A stretch of 52,951 bases of DNA from Gryganskiella cystojenkinii (GCA_015852425.1 JAAAIG010000119.1:1-52951), one strand, 5' to 3'. Shown: positions 1 to 11,522, numbered from the stretch's first letter. The notes: generated by a model from the letters alone, not told the origin. Translations and numbers: made by a program.

Positions 1-618
1 TTGGTTGCCTGTGTATTTACACTTTGCAGTGGTGCTGTTGTACCTGATGTCACAGCATTGGAACCATACGAAAACAATGCAAACAATACATCAGTCCAAG
101 CCATCGATTTTTCCGTCTGTGGAGCTGCAATCGCAAGATTTACTATCGACTTACTCAAGTTTTCCTGGGACACCGGTCATGCAAAACTCAAACAAGATGC
201 GAAGCTATGCATAGCAAATTTGATGCAATCATCCGCTTGCTCGAGTGTCAAACGTCTAACTGGCAAAACGAATTCAGGCACATGCTTCTGCGCCTATGGA
301 ATGGGTACTCAAGTCAACTGGGAAGATTTCATGACAGGCTCCGACGGCGGTATTTTTCCAAATATGAAGTCGGCCATCGAAGGCAGCTTCTTGGGAGCCG
401 ACAATATGGAATCAAACTGTGGCAGAGGTGATTATCAGTCCCTTGTCGTAAGCTGTGCCGGTGACACAGTTGCAGAACGTGTCGCTGAGTGCAAAAAAGG
501 CAACTGGTCACCCGCGGAGAATCTTACAGCAAAATTAAAAGCCACTGTGCATTTAACTACTAAGGACAAACCTGCACCATGTGAGATTCGTCCTCCATAC
601 TGTAATCGTATTCCCTGA
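1..618 (+). CDS. Cys-rich hypothetical protein, 5' truncated
   Basis: The reading frame is open from the first base of the window and ends at TGA 616-618, giving at least 205 residues. The first codon in view is TTG, so the true start lies to the left. The protein has about a dozen cysteines spread along it, including a C-F-C pair, and no hydrophobic membrane segment in the visible part. This pattern suits a disulphide-stabilised secreted protein, but the signal peptide, if any, is outside the window. I do not recognise the family. A signal-peptide ORF follows 110 nt downstream on the same strand, so this may be a local cluster of secreted proteins; that link is inference. Confidence 0.55.
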   Translation: MVACVFTLCSGAVVPDVTALEPYENNANNTSVQAIDFSVCGAAIARFTIDLLKFSWDTGHAKLKQDAKLCIANLMQSSACSSVKRLTGKTNSGTCFCAYGMGTQVNWEDFMTGSDGGIFPNMKSAIEGSFLGADNMESNCGRGDYQSLVVSCAGDTVAERVAECKKGNWSPAENLTAKLKATVHLTTKDKPAPCEIRPPYCNRIP

Positions 619-728
619 GCTAAACACACCATAGCTAATTAAGAAGATTTGACTAGGGAGATACACAGGCTTTGTGACGAAGCAATTTTGCTTTGAGAAA
701 ATAAAGAACAACCCTTTTCAAAACCACT

Positions 729-1162
729 ATGAAATTTATCTCTACCATTCTTTGCCTCGCAGCAGTCATGGCGCTCGTCCCTAGCCTTAAGAAACTAACG
801 TTGGAATCTTTACGACAACTCCCGAGCCGTTGACGAAGGAGATCGTCGAGGAGGGCATATCGAAAGATGTCTTCGTTAGTATACACCATGACGGAACATA
901 TTATTATATTAAGTATGTTGCTTGTTTAGGCGCGTTTTACTTGACCTCGACTTCCAAGAAGTTTGGAGAACGCGGCCTTTTATTGCAAAAAGTGGAGCCG
1001 ATTGTAATGTTTTTTAGACGAAAAACACAATCCAGACACACGAAGCTCCATGTTTTTGATTCAGGAGAATGTATCAGTAGCGAAGACCTTTACGACGCTT
1101 TAATATTTATTAAAGCTCAAGTTTACGACGCTTTAATATTTATTAAAGCTCAAGTTGTTTAA
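729..1162 (+). pseudogene. Small secreted protein, frame-broken
   Basis: An ATG at 729 opens a 34-residue frame that begins with a clear signal peptide (MKFISTILCLAAVMALV) and stops at TGA 831-833. A different frame is open from about 791 to TAA 1160-1162 without an ATG of its own, and encodes a body containing TTTPEPLTKEIVEEG and ending in a duplicated 11-residue segment. The simplest reading is one secreted protein whose signal peptide and body were separated by a small indel near 785-795. An unrecognised intron is the alternative, but I see no good GT-AG pair there. Family unknown. Confidence 0.4.
1089..1154 (+). repeat. Perfect 33-bp tandem duplication
   Basis: The 33-bp unit at 1089-1121 is repeated exactly at 1122-1154, at the 3' end of the frame-broken secreted protein. 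The length is a multiple of three, so it adds 11 residues (YDALIFIKAQV twice) without changing the frame. Identical copies suggest a recent duplication. Confidence 0.9.
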
Positions 1163-2945
1163 ATAATGATGTCGAAACAGCTTTTCTTTCACAACAAGGA
1201 GAGTAACAGTCTAAGAAATTTCTGTTTTCTGTATGACCACTTTTTCCACTTTTTCTTCACTGAACGCTATTTTTTACCGTGGAAGTACTGGAACCGTCAT
1301 TCACTCTGGGAAGTCCACCATTCAGAAAAGACCTCCCTTAGTGAAAATAAAACGCCCACCCTCCACTGAAAGTTCACTGTTGAATGGCTTAAAAAAATCA
1401 GTGTCCAAAAAATAGGCCAAAAATCAGTGTCCCACCAAAAATGGCCCAAAATATCAAACACGCTGGCATTTCGTCCTGTGCGTTCTTGATCACTCCACGC
1501 TACAGCAGACTGGAGTATTTTATGCGCATGAAAATGGTGAAGACCTGGGCCACGGCGTCTGATCAGTGCTATTTTATCGAGGCTTGTCGTCAAGCACGTC
1601 AAAGCTCCCCTTCATAGAGCTTATTCTCGAGATCTTATATCCGCTCTCATCCTCGAAGGTTGAGCTTGCTACTTGCTCGCATCATCTTGTCGTTCTCCTG
1701 ATTAACCCTGCTGGCTGTATCCTCCTTGAACAATCATTGCGGTTACGCTCTCTTCGATTAACCCAGCCATGGTCCTCTTTCCTTCAACCCACCTTTGTGG
1801 CTGTTCTCTTTGCCATCAAGATAGGACCTTGATAGCTGTTCCTCATGTGCAACATCGAGCAAATGCCCGTTACCTTTCTTATAAATGGTGACCCATTCTC
1901 TTCCTCTTTTCTTTCCTCAGCCTGCAATAACTTACTCACTGCTCTTGATATGTTCCCTCCAAAGAGCTTGAGTATCTGTTGTCAGCTGTTCTCGAATGTG
2001 CCTCCCTTCTTTGTCGACTTTACTCTCTTCCTCTCAAAGCCCACATCGGCCCGGGGTCACTGTTTGGAATGATGGGAATATGTCACAACAGCTGCTCGAC
2101 ATGCTCCCTGACGGCTGGAAACTTGTCCAGATTAGGGCGCCCTAGTCCAGATGTAATTGGTGGAGATTCTCGTCAAAGAGAGAGAGTTTTGATCGCGTTA
2201 ATCCTGTCTGACCGGACCCTACGCGCCTCCTGCAAGCGTTTGGACCTTTTCTTGAGAGGCGGCACCAGTGGAAGTGATCCGATGACAGATGCGGGTCATT
2301 GGTTACGGTGCGCAATTATTATTTTGAACTCGAGAGTCCTCTTCCAGAAATGACATTGCGACGTCTTTGTTCATGTCCATCACACTGAAGAATGTACTTG
2401 ACACTGAATGCTGGAGGCCAGGCAGTTTCCATGTCGCATCCAACGACCCTATGTTGCCACCATTAGTCACGCCTTTGTACCACAGTGGCAACAGGTCAAG
2501 CGAAATGATCGAGGCATGTCCCGATTTGGTTGCACTGCCGCATTTCCCAATGAGCAACCTCGATTGGCTGGTGCAGCCCGTCCCCACAAGCATAAATAGA
2601 GCCTCGACCCCCATCTTAGTTTAGTTCCTTACCAAGTATTAATCTTGAAATCTTCAATAATACTTCGTCATCACCTTGAACCTCTGTCCCCAGCCCCTGC
2701 CTTGAATATAAACCTTTACCACCTTGACCCCTGTTCCCATCTAAACATACACACACCCCTTGTACCCTCCTCCCTCGACCCAGAGTTGGAAAAGTCTTTT
2801 TGCCTCGCCTTAGTCCTGGTTCACGACACCTATTCCTTCACACACACATATTTCACGTCTCCTTTTATCACCCACATTGTTTCGATATTACCACCATTCC
2901 AGTGCCATTGTCTCTCCTTTCATCAGACTTCTACCTTCATCAAAC
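1163..2945. other. No convincing gene
   Basis: Short overlapping frames occur on both strands, but none has a recognisable domain, a coherent splice structure or a signal peptide. The stretch is pyrimidine-rich on the plus strand, especially 2640-2900, which may be the promoter/5' leader of the hypothetical gene at 2946. Confidence 0.5.
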
Positions 2946-3392
2946 ATGTATCTATTCTTCTCTCTCGCAGCTTCCGCTGATGATGTTTTTGACCTTGTGT
3001 CTAATTTTGTCCTCCCGGGTCCTGCTATACACATAAAAGAATGCAGAACTTATATGGAATGCAAGATTTATGTTGAAGAAAACAAATGGAGAGCATATAT
3101 TATCCATGAAGGTTTACTTGACCTGAATGGTATGGCTTATGTCAAAATATATGTTCCCAACAAGGACACATGTCTTCCATGTCTTGTGATTAGTTTAGCA
3201 CTTGTTGTATTCCAAGATAGTAACGGTTTTGAAAGTATCTCGGAAAAAATATCTATTTCGAGGGATATACAAGAAATGGGTCTTGAACAAGAGGCCTATT
3301 ATCCTTGGCTACGAAGTATTAAAACAATCTCAAAAATAAGTAGCACAAAGGAACTTCAGGAAAAGGTGGGGGATCGCCACACGTTGATATAA
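2946..3392 (+). CDS. Hypothetical small protein, possibly secreted
   Basis: The frame is open upstream to 2877, but I prefer the ATG at 2946, which follows a long C/T-rich leader and gives a hydrophobic start (MYLFFSLAASADD) resembling a short signal peptide. The product would be 148 residues with four cysteines in the first two thirds, charged in its C-terminal third (RDIQEMGLEQEAYYPWLRS), stopping at TAA 3390-3392. No family is recognised and no intron is needed. Alternatives are a chance frame or a decayed gene. Confidence 0.4.
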   Translation: MYLFFSLAASADDVFDLVSNFVLPGPAIHIKECRTYMECKIYVEENKWRAYIIHEGLLDLNGMAYVKIYVPNKDTCLPCLVISLALVVFQDSNGFESISEKISISRDIQEMGLEQEAYYPWLRSIKTISKISSTKELQEKVGDRHTLI

Positions 3393-4349
3393 CACACCTT
3401 GGAAACGGGCTTCTTCGCAAGCACCACCACCACAGCTCGCCGCAGCTCGATCATCCCCATCCTTACGTAGCCTCCTCGACGCAGTAGTCTTATGTGCAAA
3501 TTCTCATTCCTTTATTAAATTCTAGTAATGTCGCATCTCACGACCCCCCTTGTCGTCAATTGATCCTATTTTGCCCAAAGCACAAAAGATCGAAGCTATT
3601 CCCAATTAGGCCGCACTGCCACATTTCTCCACATTCCCTGCAGACACTCTGAGACTGAGCAGGGCTGTCATTAACGGTCTGGGTCATCTTCGGAGAGGTC
3701 CAGGAAACGAGATAGTGGAGACGGAATAAAAAGTACCGAAAAGAAAGTAGGTGTGCGAAAGTGAAAGTAAAAGTGCAGGAAAGCATTTGGAGGAAAACGG
3801 ACATGGAAGAGCAGTTTTAAGATGTCCACAACGGCATATTTGACTTTTGGACAGTGGAGGATATGGGTCGAGCGCAATGACCAATTCGTCAACGAGACTA
3901 ACTTATTTGTCGGAAACTCCCGAGTTGAATGCGGTTGACCATAACGACCAAACAGAACGTCTCGACATCTCAACCTCTTCTGACCTCTTCTGTTCTAAAT
4001 GAGATATTTCCAAGCGGTGATTTACTGAAAAGAAAAGAAAAGGTCTATGGCAAAGTGATGAACTAAATGAAGAAAAGGTAGAAATGCTAGGCACAAACAA
4101 TAGAAAACAAAGAAAGATTCATAAACGACATCGTCGCAATTCAGGATTGTCATCAAGTTCATCAAGTTCATCAAAACGCCTACTCCCGAAAAAAAGTAAA
4201 CGAGGGAGAAAGGAAATACGGGAAGTAAAATGCAAAAAAAATAACGATAAAGAGGGGTAATGAGTAGAGTGGAGTAAAGGTATTAAGGGTGGATTTGTTT
4301 TGTACAGTCTTGAGTTTTGGTTTCGGCCAGGTCGTTCTTCAAGATAAAC
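3393..4349. other. Intergenic; 3' flank of SHMT
   Basis: No coding region is supported. Minus-strand frames at 3556-4100 are low-complexity S/F-rich shadows of purine-rich DNA. The right end is the 3' untranslated side of the minus-strand SHMT gene. Confidence 0.5.
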
Positions 4350-6676
4350 TTAGTTGCGGTACTCGGGCAACATCTCATCCTCGCTGAATCCAGCAGTAGG
4401 GAACTTGCGGGCGAAAGCATTGACCTCCTTGCGGAGCGTTTGGATCTCGGGGATATGGTTGCCATCGGCGACGTAGTCCTTGAAGTCCTTGACCTTCTTG
4501 CCTGCAGCCTTGGTGTTGGCCTCCTTGGCAATCTTGACAGCCCGGTCAATGAACTCGGCAACTTTAGCGAAGTCCTTCTCGTCCAAACCACGCGAGGTCA
4601 TGGCAGGGGTGCCGACACGGATACCGCCGGGAATCATTGCAGACTTGTCACCAGCAACAGTGTTCTTGTTTGACGCAATGTTGACCAACTCCAAGACACG
4701 CTCGACACGGGCACCATCAATACCCTTGGATCGAAGATCGACCAAGATCAAGTGAGTATCAGTACCGCCCGAGGACATTTCGTAACCGAGCTTGGTGAAG
4801 GCGTTGGCAAAGGCCTTGCTGTTGGCCAAAACCTGGTGCTGGTACTCCTTGAAGGTCTCAGTCTTGGTTTGCTTCAGAGCAACAGCCAAGGCAGCGATGG
4901 TGTGGTTGTGGGGGCCACCTTGGTGACCGGGGAAAACCGAGGCGTTGATAGGGTTCTCGAGATCGTACATGATCTTGTTGCCCTTCTTGTCAGTGCCACG
5001 GACACCTTTGCGGTAAAAGATCAATGCACCACGGGGGCCACGAAGGGACTTGTGGGTAGTGGTGGTGACAATGTCAGAGTAAGGGAAGGGCGAACGAAGG
5101 ACATCCGCAGCGACCAACCCAGAGATATGAGCCATATCCGACATCAAGTAGGCGCCGCAGCCGTCAGCGATCTTGCGCATGCGAACATAGTCGATCTCAC
5201 GGGGGTAGGCTGAAGCACCGGCAATGATGATCTTGGGGCGGTAAAGCTTCGAGTTCTTCTCCAGGGTGTCATAGTCGATCACACCGGTCTTTTGATCGAT
5301 CTGGTAGGGGAAAGTCTCAAAGTAGGAGGAGACCATGGAGATCTTCTTGGTCTCGGTCTGGTATCCATGGGACAAACTATTGATTAGTCGGTTCAAAAGT
5401 CAGATTTTTAGCTGTTGATTCTAATGATGCATGATACCCGAAAAGCAGTCACACTAATGGCCATATGCAAGATACACGAAAAACGTACTGTCCACCGTGG
5501 GGAAGATCAAGACCCATGAGACGTTCATGGGGCTTCATCAAGGCACCATAGACGTAGAGGTTAGCGGGAGCGCCGGACAAGGGCTGGACGTTGACACCCC
5601 ACTCGTTGGGGTCCAAGTTGAAGGCCTCGAGGGCACGCTTCTGGCAAAGACGCTCGGACATATCGATCTGCTCGTTACCACCATAATATCTATCAAAATC
5701 CAGAGACAATCGTTAGACGTCTTATCCCCTCCGAAAAGGTCCCAGTATTTTTCGACTGTTCGCTAATTACCTGGCACCGGGGTAGCCCTCCGAGTACTTG
5801 TTCTGGAGGATGGAGCCGAGAGCGCCCATGACGGAGCGAGAGGTGAAGTTCTATTGACACGAGGAAAAAGGAAATATAGCAACGGACTGTTTAGATATCT
5901 CGCCAGTCTCAATTATTTTCTCACCACCTTCAGTCATGTTCCCGATGGGAATCTCGAACAAGAGTTTCAATGATTCCCTCCCATCCGAATCTGTTGGGAA
6001 AGGACAGTGTTGTCGAGCTTTGATCCCCAATCAATTTTTTTTTAAAGAAAAATTCATGCAGACTGTCGTTTACCTCGGAGGCAATCAAGACGATAGACTC
6101 GCGCTGTCTCCTCTTCTCACGCTCAATGATATCAAACATCTCGGGGTCCTGCTCCTTGAGGGAGCGGTTGAGGAGCTACAACGAGTAAAAGAGAGAGAAA
6201 CAGAAGACATTAGTGTGTTTGCTATAAAAAAAAAATCGACCATCCTCGCATGGTGACGACGGAGTGCTCATGGCTCTCTTTTTATGTTTTTTCTGCCTTT
6301 TTCTTTTTCTTTCTCCTCCATGCTTCCAATGCTTACCTCCTTCTGACCAGCAGGGAAAGCCATACCACGCTACAACAAAGCCAGAAAAGACAGGTAAAGA
6401 GTCAAATGTTAGATGTTAGTTTTATTTTTCTAAGGCTGATCCCATGCTTTGTTGAACTGTTCCGAGGAGACAAGAGAAATATTGTTCCTCCAGAAGCAGG
6501 CTTTCTTTTTCTTTATTTGGTCTGTGTTGCTCCCATAGGATCAACGCGAATTCGACAAGAATAGGTATTTCTTTGAATTATGCGAGTGTGCTTACCGAGA
6601 GGACACGGGTGGAGATAGAGGGGACAGCAGCACGCTTGGCAAAAGCGGCAGCAGTTGTGGTAAGAGAGCGGAACAT
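4350..6676 (-). CDS. SHM1: Serine hydroxymethyltransferase, mitochondrial
   Basis: This PLP enzyme interconverts serine + THF and glycine + 5,10-methylene-THF. Six exons read on minus: 6676-6596, 6369-6337, 6175-6074, 5850-5771, 5689-5489, 5376-4350, all with GT-AG introns and matching phases, giving 507 residues. The first 27 residues ([17 protein letters not shown]...) are rich in R, A, S and T with no acids, a typical mitochondrial presequence, so this is probably the mitochondrial isoform. Family signatures follow in order: [56 protein letters not shown], and [13 protein letters not shown] with the PLP lysine at residue 275 (5049-5051). Length and C-terminus are normal. The two N-terminal exons are very short (81 and 33 nt), as often seen where a targeting sequence was added. 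It feeds the same one-carbon pathway as metH at 21-25.7 kb. Confidence 0.95.
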
Positions 6677-8056
6677 GACTTTATGAATGAATTGTAATGA
6701 AGGAGTAGAGTATGAATGTGTAAGGGCGAATGAGTAGATTGACGAGAAGAGGGCAAGGACGAGAGATGTGAAAGGGGGAATGGGAATTGGGGGGAAAGAA
6801 GAGAGGAAGAAGCGGAGAAGAGAGGAAAGTCAAAAAGAAAAAGAAGGGAAAAAAAAGTAACGGTCAGGGCGGATTTTATTTACTTTTTTTTTTTGGGTTT
6901 TTTCTGTTCAAAGAGAACCCTTCGGAAGGACACGTCGCGACCCTCCTTCCTATTTGTTTTCAACTACGGGTTTGCATGGGGTCATGTCAACACGGGGAGA
7001 GGAGGGAGGAGGGGTTGTGGGGACAATCAATATCCATGGCTCCATGATTGCCTTCGCTCCTTTGTCCCATCCGTCTATCCCACGATCTATCCCCTCCTCT
7101 CTCCCTCTCTTTCCCCCCAACTCCCTCTTCACTTCGTCTTGTACTTTTTCTTATTAAAAACAGCATTACATTGCATTACGCTAGCATTTGACACCGCAAG
7201 CACAGCAGCCTGCCCATGTCTTGTGCGTAGTTGAGCCTATTCTCAACCATTTTTCGTCCAACAGGGCCAAAACGAACAAGCTCTTTAAACGAGTCCAAGG
7301 ATTTTAAAGGAGACGATCATACAACTATATATATTTATTTAAAAAAACGGGTTCCCTTCTCTTTGGAAGATACTATCCCTTGATCTGTCCCGTCTCCTCT
7401 CTGTCACTCTTTGGCTCATCATTTTTTTTCTTTTCCTCATGGTCGTCAACGTTGAGCTTTTCAGTTCAGGCTGAACAGCAATCAAAAGGGGGCTGGAAAG
7501 GAGAAACGAGCACTGTTTATCCTTTTTTTTTTCTTTTTCTTTCTTTACCATGAGACCAACTCAAGAATAAGAAACAGAGCATCGAATTTTGTCCGTTTCA
7601 ACACCACCTACAGTTCTGAATTTTTAAGGTTTGTTGCTCGGTGGTCCACCGAGTCAAAGAGAAAAAAAAATTTGGGCGCACAAAACACATGCAAACAAAA
7701 TCCAATGGGATGCCCGCTTTGACTCCGATCTCGTATTTTCTGGCCATGTGCCTTGATTGGACGCGTGCGGAAGAGGAAAGGACATTGGTGGCGCATCTCA
7801 TAAACTCTTTTTTTAACCTCTTTTTCTAAACACAGCAACCGCCTAGTGTTCGACAACTTTAATACTTTGTAGTTTTGTCATAGGTTTTTCGTATACAGTA
7901 CCTTCACGCTATTCCCAGCGCGCCAAACCCTTTCGATACTCACACCGTACATTTTTGAGAGGATGCCTTCTTGTATCTGTCTTTAAGGCCTCTAAGCCTG
8001 AGCTTTTTTGAATTTTATTTTTATTTTTTTGGAGAGGAGTTGATACCTGTCTGTCA
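6677..8056. other. SHMT promoter side and intergenic DNA
   Basis: This holds the upstream side of the minus-strand SHMT gene and the downstream side of the small His-rich gene. It contains long A/T and purine/pyrimidine tracts (6780-6900, 7400-7550, 7640-7670) and an A/T-rich patch at 7325-7346. I see no gene or RNA gene. Confidence 0.5.
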
Positions 8057-8341
8057 TTAAAGCAGGGTCGCGTTGTGGTGGGATCCCATAATAAGTTCGC
8101 TGTTGCCGGCCTTTCCCAAAGCTTGATTTAGAGCATCGTCGACAGTCAAGGTGTGATGAGCTTGGTTGACGTGGTGGCCATCCTTGTGATGGTCCTGGAC
8201 TTTGTGGGTCTGATCATTGCCAACATTGCTACTTGCGGCGGTGGCCGTGACAGAACCGTGTTGCTCCTGAGTGTGGTCTTGGCCCTGGGAAGTCGAGGCA
8301 GTAGAGGAAGGATCGTTGGTCTCGGTCTTGAAGTCGGTCAT
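8057..8341 (-). CDS. Small hydrophilic His/Gln-rich protein
   Basis: A single-exon frame of 94 residues from ATG at 8341 to TAA at 8057-8059. The frame is open further upstream to 8470, but the extra part (F/L/P-rich) is unlike the rest, and 8341 is the ATG where the polar composition begins. The product starts MTDFKTETNDPSSTASTSQ and is almost without hydrophobic residues, with many H, Q, D, T and S, so it is probably disordered. The tail TVDDALNQALGKAGNSELI is a short, more ordered patch. Small hydrophilins/stress proteins look like this, but I recognise no family and assign no function. Confidence 0.5.
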   Translation of the reverse strand: MTDFKTETNDPSSTASTSQGQDHTQEQHGSVTATAASSNVGNDQTHKVQDHHKDGHHVNQAHHTLTVDDALNQALGKAGNSELIMGSHHNATLL

Positions 8342-9137
8342 GTTTGTATGCTTGGAGAAAGAGGACGGTGAGTGGGGGGTTTTTTGAAGGTGAAGGAAAC
8401 GTGGTTGGAGAAGTATAGAAAACATGAATGAGAAAGCGGGACCCCTTATATACGTAGACTCACGTCCCATGAGTTGGTGTTATACACAAACCTCACTTGC
8501 AAAATATCATTACGAAAGAGGAAAGTGCGTGAGACTTTGTCATTGGTTCTTCTGAGGCAACTTCTCTCCCATCGACAATGTTTACACAGTTTGTTGATCA
8601 TGCGCGCATTTCCTCGTTTCTCTGTTATTTTTCCCCATGTTCTTTCTCATAGCATGTTCGCACTACTGTTCCTGGGTTTCTAAATTGTTTCTGGTTGTTT
8701 GTTTTGGTCAATTGTGTATAATTTGCAGTAACAAAAGCGATGATGCTGTTGGTGGTTGAAAACGACAAGCCATTTTTCTGCCAAGCACCGATGACGGAGA
8801 TCTGGAACTGTTTGTTGTGTTCTTGGTTTTGTCCAAATAAGCATTACCGAGCACGGCTCATTTTGTGACATCTATGACAAGTGTGATGACCACATACTTC
8901 CCCTTTTCGGAAAATTGTCGTACAAAAAGCGAATACCTCTGACTTTTGCTAGAATCAAAAGGACATAAGACACGAGGCCTTAACCAGACCTTGTTTTTTT
9001 TTGAAACATATGTAAGTCGCCACTCAAAGCTCACTGTAGCATTTATGAGCACACAATGAAAAACTTATGGGTCCATGATCCTTTACTCTTTCAGTGCAAG
9101 TACGTGGGTGCAGGGACAAAAAATGAAGTCTAACTGC
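8342..9137. other. Intergenic DNA without a gene
   Basis: This is the upstream side of the small hydrophilic gene and the downstream side of the SDR gene. No frame in it has domain support or splice structure, and no RNA gene was seen. Confidence 0.5.
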
Positions 9138-9956
9138 TTAAACCACTGCACCACCAGTGGCCACCATGGTGTGTCCATTCACCCATCTGGAGTCATTGCT
9201 GGCCAAGAACGATACTACGTCCGCAATATCATCGACTTGAGGAATGCGTTTCTGAGGGTTCTTCGATGCCAGGCTGTCCCAATGAGGCACCTTTCTCAAA
9301 GCATCTGTATCGACGGGACCGGGTGCCACCGCATTCACTGTAATGCCCTTGCCTCCGAAATCTGGATCCTTGGCAAGCACTCGAATAAGCTGGTTTAGCG
9401 CGCCTTTGGTCATTGAATAGAGAATCATCGATTCGCTAACATCTGACCTGATGGCCACGTCGGATGAAATGTTGATAATTCTTGATCCTCCGAGTGGGCT
9501 CCCTCCAAACTGGACCGCAGCCGCCTCCTCCTGAGCTCTAGCGAGATGCGGTTGGGCAAGCTTGGAGAAAAAGAGAGGTCCTTTGACGTTCGTGTCGAAG
9601 GCATCGAGATACGACTGCTCAGTCAGATCACGGATTGAAATAAACTGTACCCAGGCGGCGTTAAAGACGACGATATCAAGACGACCGAATGATGCAATGG
9701 TGTCGTGCAGAAGTCGCTGAGCATCTTCCATCTTTCCAACGTCGGCTTGAACACTGATAGCACGAACATGGTCCACTTCCTTGTCATAGTGAGTGGCAGG
9801 CAGAGCTGCAATCTCATTAACGACCTCCTGAGCCAAGGCAATACTGGACATATAGTTGACGACGACGTTGAAACCATCCTTGGCGAGACGAAGAGCAATG
9901 CCACGACCAATTCCGCGAGATGCTCCTGTGACGATGGCAACACGACGAGAAGTCAT
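9138..9956 (-). CDS. Short-chain dehydrogenase/reductase
   Basis: An intronless frame of 272 residues from ATG at 9956 to TAA at 9138-9140. It is a classical SDR, an NAD(P)-dependent oxidoreductase with a Rossmann fold. The cofactor glycine motif TGASRGIG lies at residues 10-17, an NAAW version of the NNAG motif at 99-102, an active-site serine in INISS (about 164) and the catalytic Y180-x3-K184 pair in YSMTK. VAPGPVDTDAL and the C-terminal GHTMVATGGAVV are also typical. Asn-Tyr after the second strand rather than Asp slightly favours NADP. The family acts on sugars, steroids, quinones or 3-oxoacyl chains; the substrate cannot be told from sequence. No organelle signal is visible, so it is probably cytosolic. 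Confidence 0.9.
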   Translation of the reverse strand: MTSRRVAIVTGASRGIGRGIALRLAKDGFNVVVNYMSSIALAQEVVNEIAALPATHYDKEVDHVRAISVQADVGKMEDAQRLLHDTIASFGRLDIVVFNAAWVQFISIRDLTEQSYLDAFDTNVKGPLFFSKLAQPHLARAQEEAAAVQFGGSPLGGSRIINISSDVAIRSDVSESMILYSMTKGALNQLIRVLAKDPDFGGKGITVNAVAPGPVDTDALRKVPHWDSLASKNPQKRIPQVDDIADVVSFLASNDSRWVNGHTMVATGGAVV

Positions 9957-9969
9957 ATTGAGGGACGTG

Positions 9970-10028
9970 TGCTGCTGCTGCTGCTGTTGTTGTTGTTGTT
10001 GTTGTTGTAGTTGTTGTTGTTGCTGTTG
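9970..10028. repeat. CTG/TTG trinucleotide microsatellite
   Basis: Five or more CTG units are followed by about a dozen TTG units with one interruption (TAG). It sits just upstream of the SDR start on that gene's strand, so it probably lies in the 5' UTR or promoter as CAA/CAG repeats. Confidence 0.85.
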
Positions 10029-10515
10029 GAGTTTGGTGTCACCGTTATCCTATGAAAAGAAGAAAGGAGAGAAGAAAAAATGGTGAGAAGAATGTTGAAA
10101 AAAGTCACGGCGCCAGCAATCTCGTAGGCGTTGTAGCCTGTTTCAGACTGGCCTGATTGGCAATGGGCCTTGAAGTGTGTAGCATGCGAGGATGAACACT
10201 GGCGTGGAATATCTTTGTGCAGGAGCAAGGTTGCGGTGCTTTAAAAAGCAAAGCCGTCGCCACTCGAGGCAGGGTAGATTAGCCCAGAGGCGTCTCATCT
10301 TTTTTTTTTTTTTTTTACTCTTCTTATTTCTTGAAAACATTGGCTAGTTTTTATTCCAACCGTTCAACCATTCAAATCATTCAACTTCTCATTCGTGTAA
10401 CTAATAAGGACCATTATGCATTCACTCCCACGAAAAAGCGCTTGAGGAGCACAACATTCCCATTGTTAATGGCATCATCAGGAGCAATGGTCCTTTTTAA
10501 AATTTATTCAAATTG
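10029..10515. other. Intergenic, SDR upstream region
   Basis: No coding region is supported. A long T tract occurs near 10301-10316. The stretch separates the SDR start from the 3' end of the next minus-strand hypothetical gene. Confidence 0.45.
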
Positions 10516-10911
10516 CTATGAATTGATGTTGTTATCCTGGGATTTCTTATTGTTGATCTTTGCAAGTTCCAAGCTCCGAGCATGTTGGCGCTTTTCACGA
10601 ATGAGCTCCATCAACTCTCGGGCCAAGTTGGTCTTGTAGCTTGACAAGGAGTGTGAGTTGACCCAGATGGACAAGACAATAGGATGTTGATTGGCCTGTA
10701 ATGGGGGGAGATCGGAGACGTACGGCTGGCGAGTTTTTGTGACGGTGCTGTTGGACCAGGAAGAGGTGCTTTTTGTGGGAATGCTATCATGCGTCTCGAC
10801 CACCGGTTGCAGGTTTTTGATGAGTTCCAAGGCTTCTGTGACCGCGACAATCTGCTCCGCAAGGTCTTCAAACGACATATTTGGTAAAAGGATGGCCGAG
10901 GTGGTGAACAT
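10516..10911 (-). CDS. Hypothetical 131-residue protein
   Basis: A single open frame from ATG at 10911 to a stop at 10516-10518. The N-terminal part (NMSFEDLAEQIVAVTEALEL) looks like an amphipathic helix. The middle is Ser/Thr-rich and likely disordered, and a charged helical stretch (LARELMELIREKRQHARSLE) near residues 95-115 could form a coiled coil. No signal peptide or membrane segment. I do not recognise the family; a small subunit of a larger complex would fit the shape, but that is only inference. Confidence 0.5.
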   Translation of the reverse strand: MFTTSAILLPNMSFEDLAEQIVAVTEALELIKNLQPVVETHDSIPTKSTSSWSNSTVTKTRQPYVSDLPPLQANQHPIVLSIWVNSHSLSSYKTNLARELMELIREKRQHARSLELAKINNKKSQDNNINS

Positions 10912-11522
10912 TGTGTAGTGGTACGTGTGTGTTTGGGGGAAGTGAGGACGGAGGAAAAATGGAAGGTTGGAGGTTTATTTATGGAAGCAGCAGGCGTTGC
11001 AATTATGGCACTGCAGTCTAACCCCAACGTGTCGTTCTGAACGAGCACCAACGGACATGGACTTTGCCCATATCACGTGATCTTTATTGCCAATGCACTT
11101 GTCCCGCCCACGTCAACCCCTAAGCTAATCTAAGGAGTGTTGGCGACGTGCATACTTTCGTTCTTCGCCCTTGAACCTTAGTAGGTACGTGTTGGTGGAC
11201 AGTCACGAAAGAAAGACCGAGTTTGGCGTCAAACCAACCGAAAAAAAGATACACGATTGTTTACCCAAGTGGGAAGCTTACGACGATCCCAACAAATGAA
11301 GAAGCATAAAATTTGTCGACTTTGCCCAAATAAAAGAAAGTACACTCCAAACAATCATCCCGAGAGTCTGCTGTTTTGAGGTCCGGAGTTTTTTTTTTCG
11401 ACTTTGGAAGACGTTGATTCCCGAGTTTCGTGTTTTTGAGGTTCCTTTGATCATCACCGTCGTTTCTCCTTCTTTTCTTCGCCCCCTCCAATTAACCTTA
11501 TCATTTCCTTGTGTTCACCGAG
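10912..11522. promoter_or_regulatory. Divergent promoter region with TCACGTGA box
   Basis: This 611-nt gap separates divergent starts (minus hypothetical at 10911, plus hydrolase at 11523), so it should carry both promoters. A perfect palindrome TCACGTGA (CACGTG E-box) lies at 11083-11090. The side next to the hydrolase is C/T-rich before the ATG. No gene is supported here. Confidence 0.5.

Noticed and set aside
4752..5213. Plus-strand frame inside the SHMT gene
   Set aside because: Antisense shadow of the large SHMT exon; repetitive V/G/L composition and no domain.
6787..7234. Lys/Gly-rich and F/L-rich plus frames upstream of SHMT
   Set aside because: They follow purine and pyrimidine tracts, overlap each other in several frames and have no domain support.
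9970..10028. CTG/TTG run as part of a CRISPR-like or coding repeat
   Set aside because: It is a simple trinucleotide microsatellite without spacers; frames through it are low complexity.
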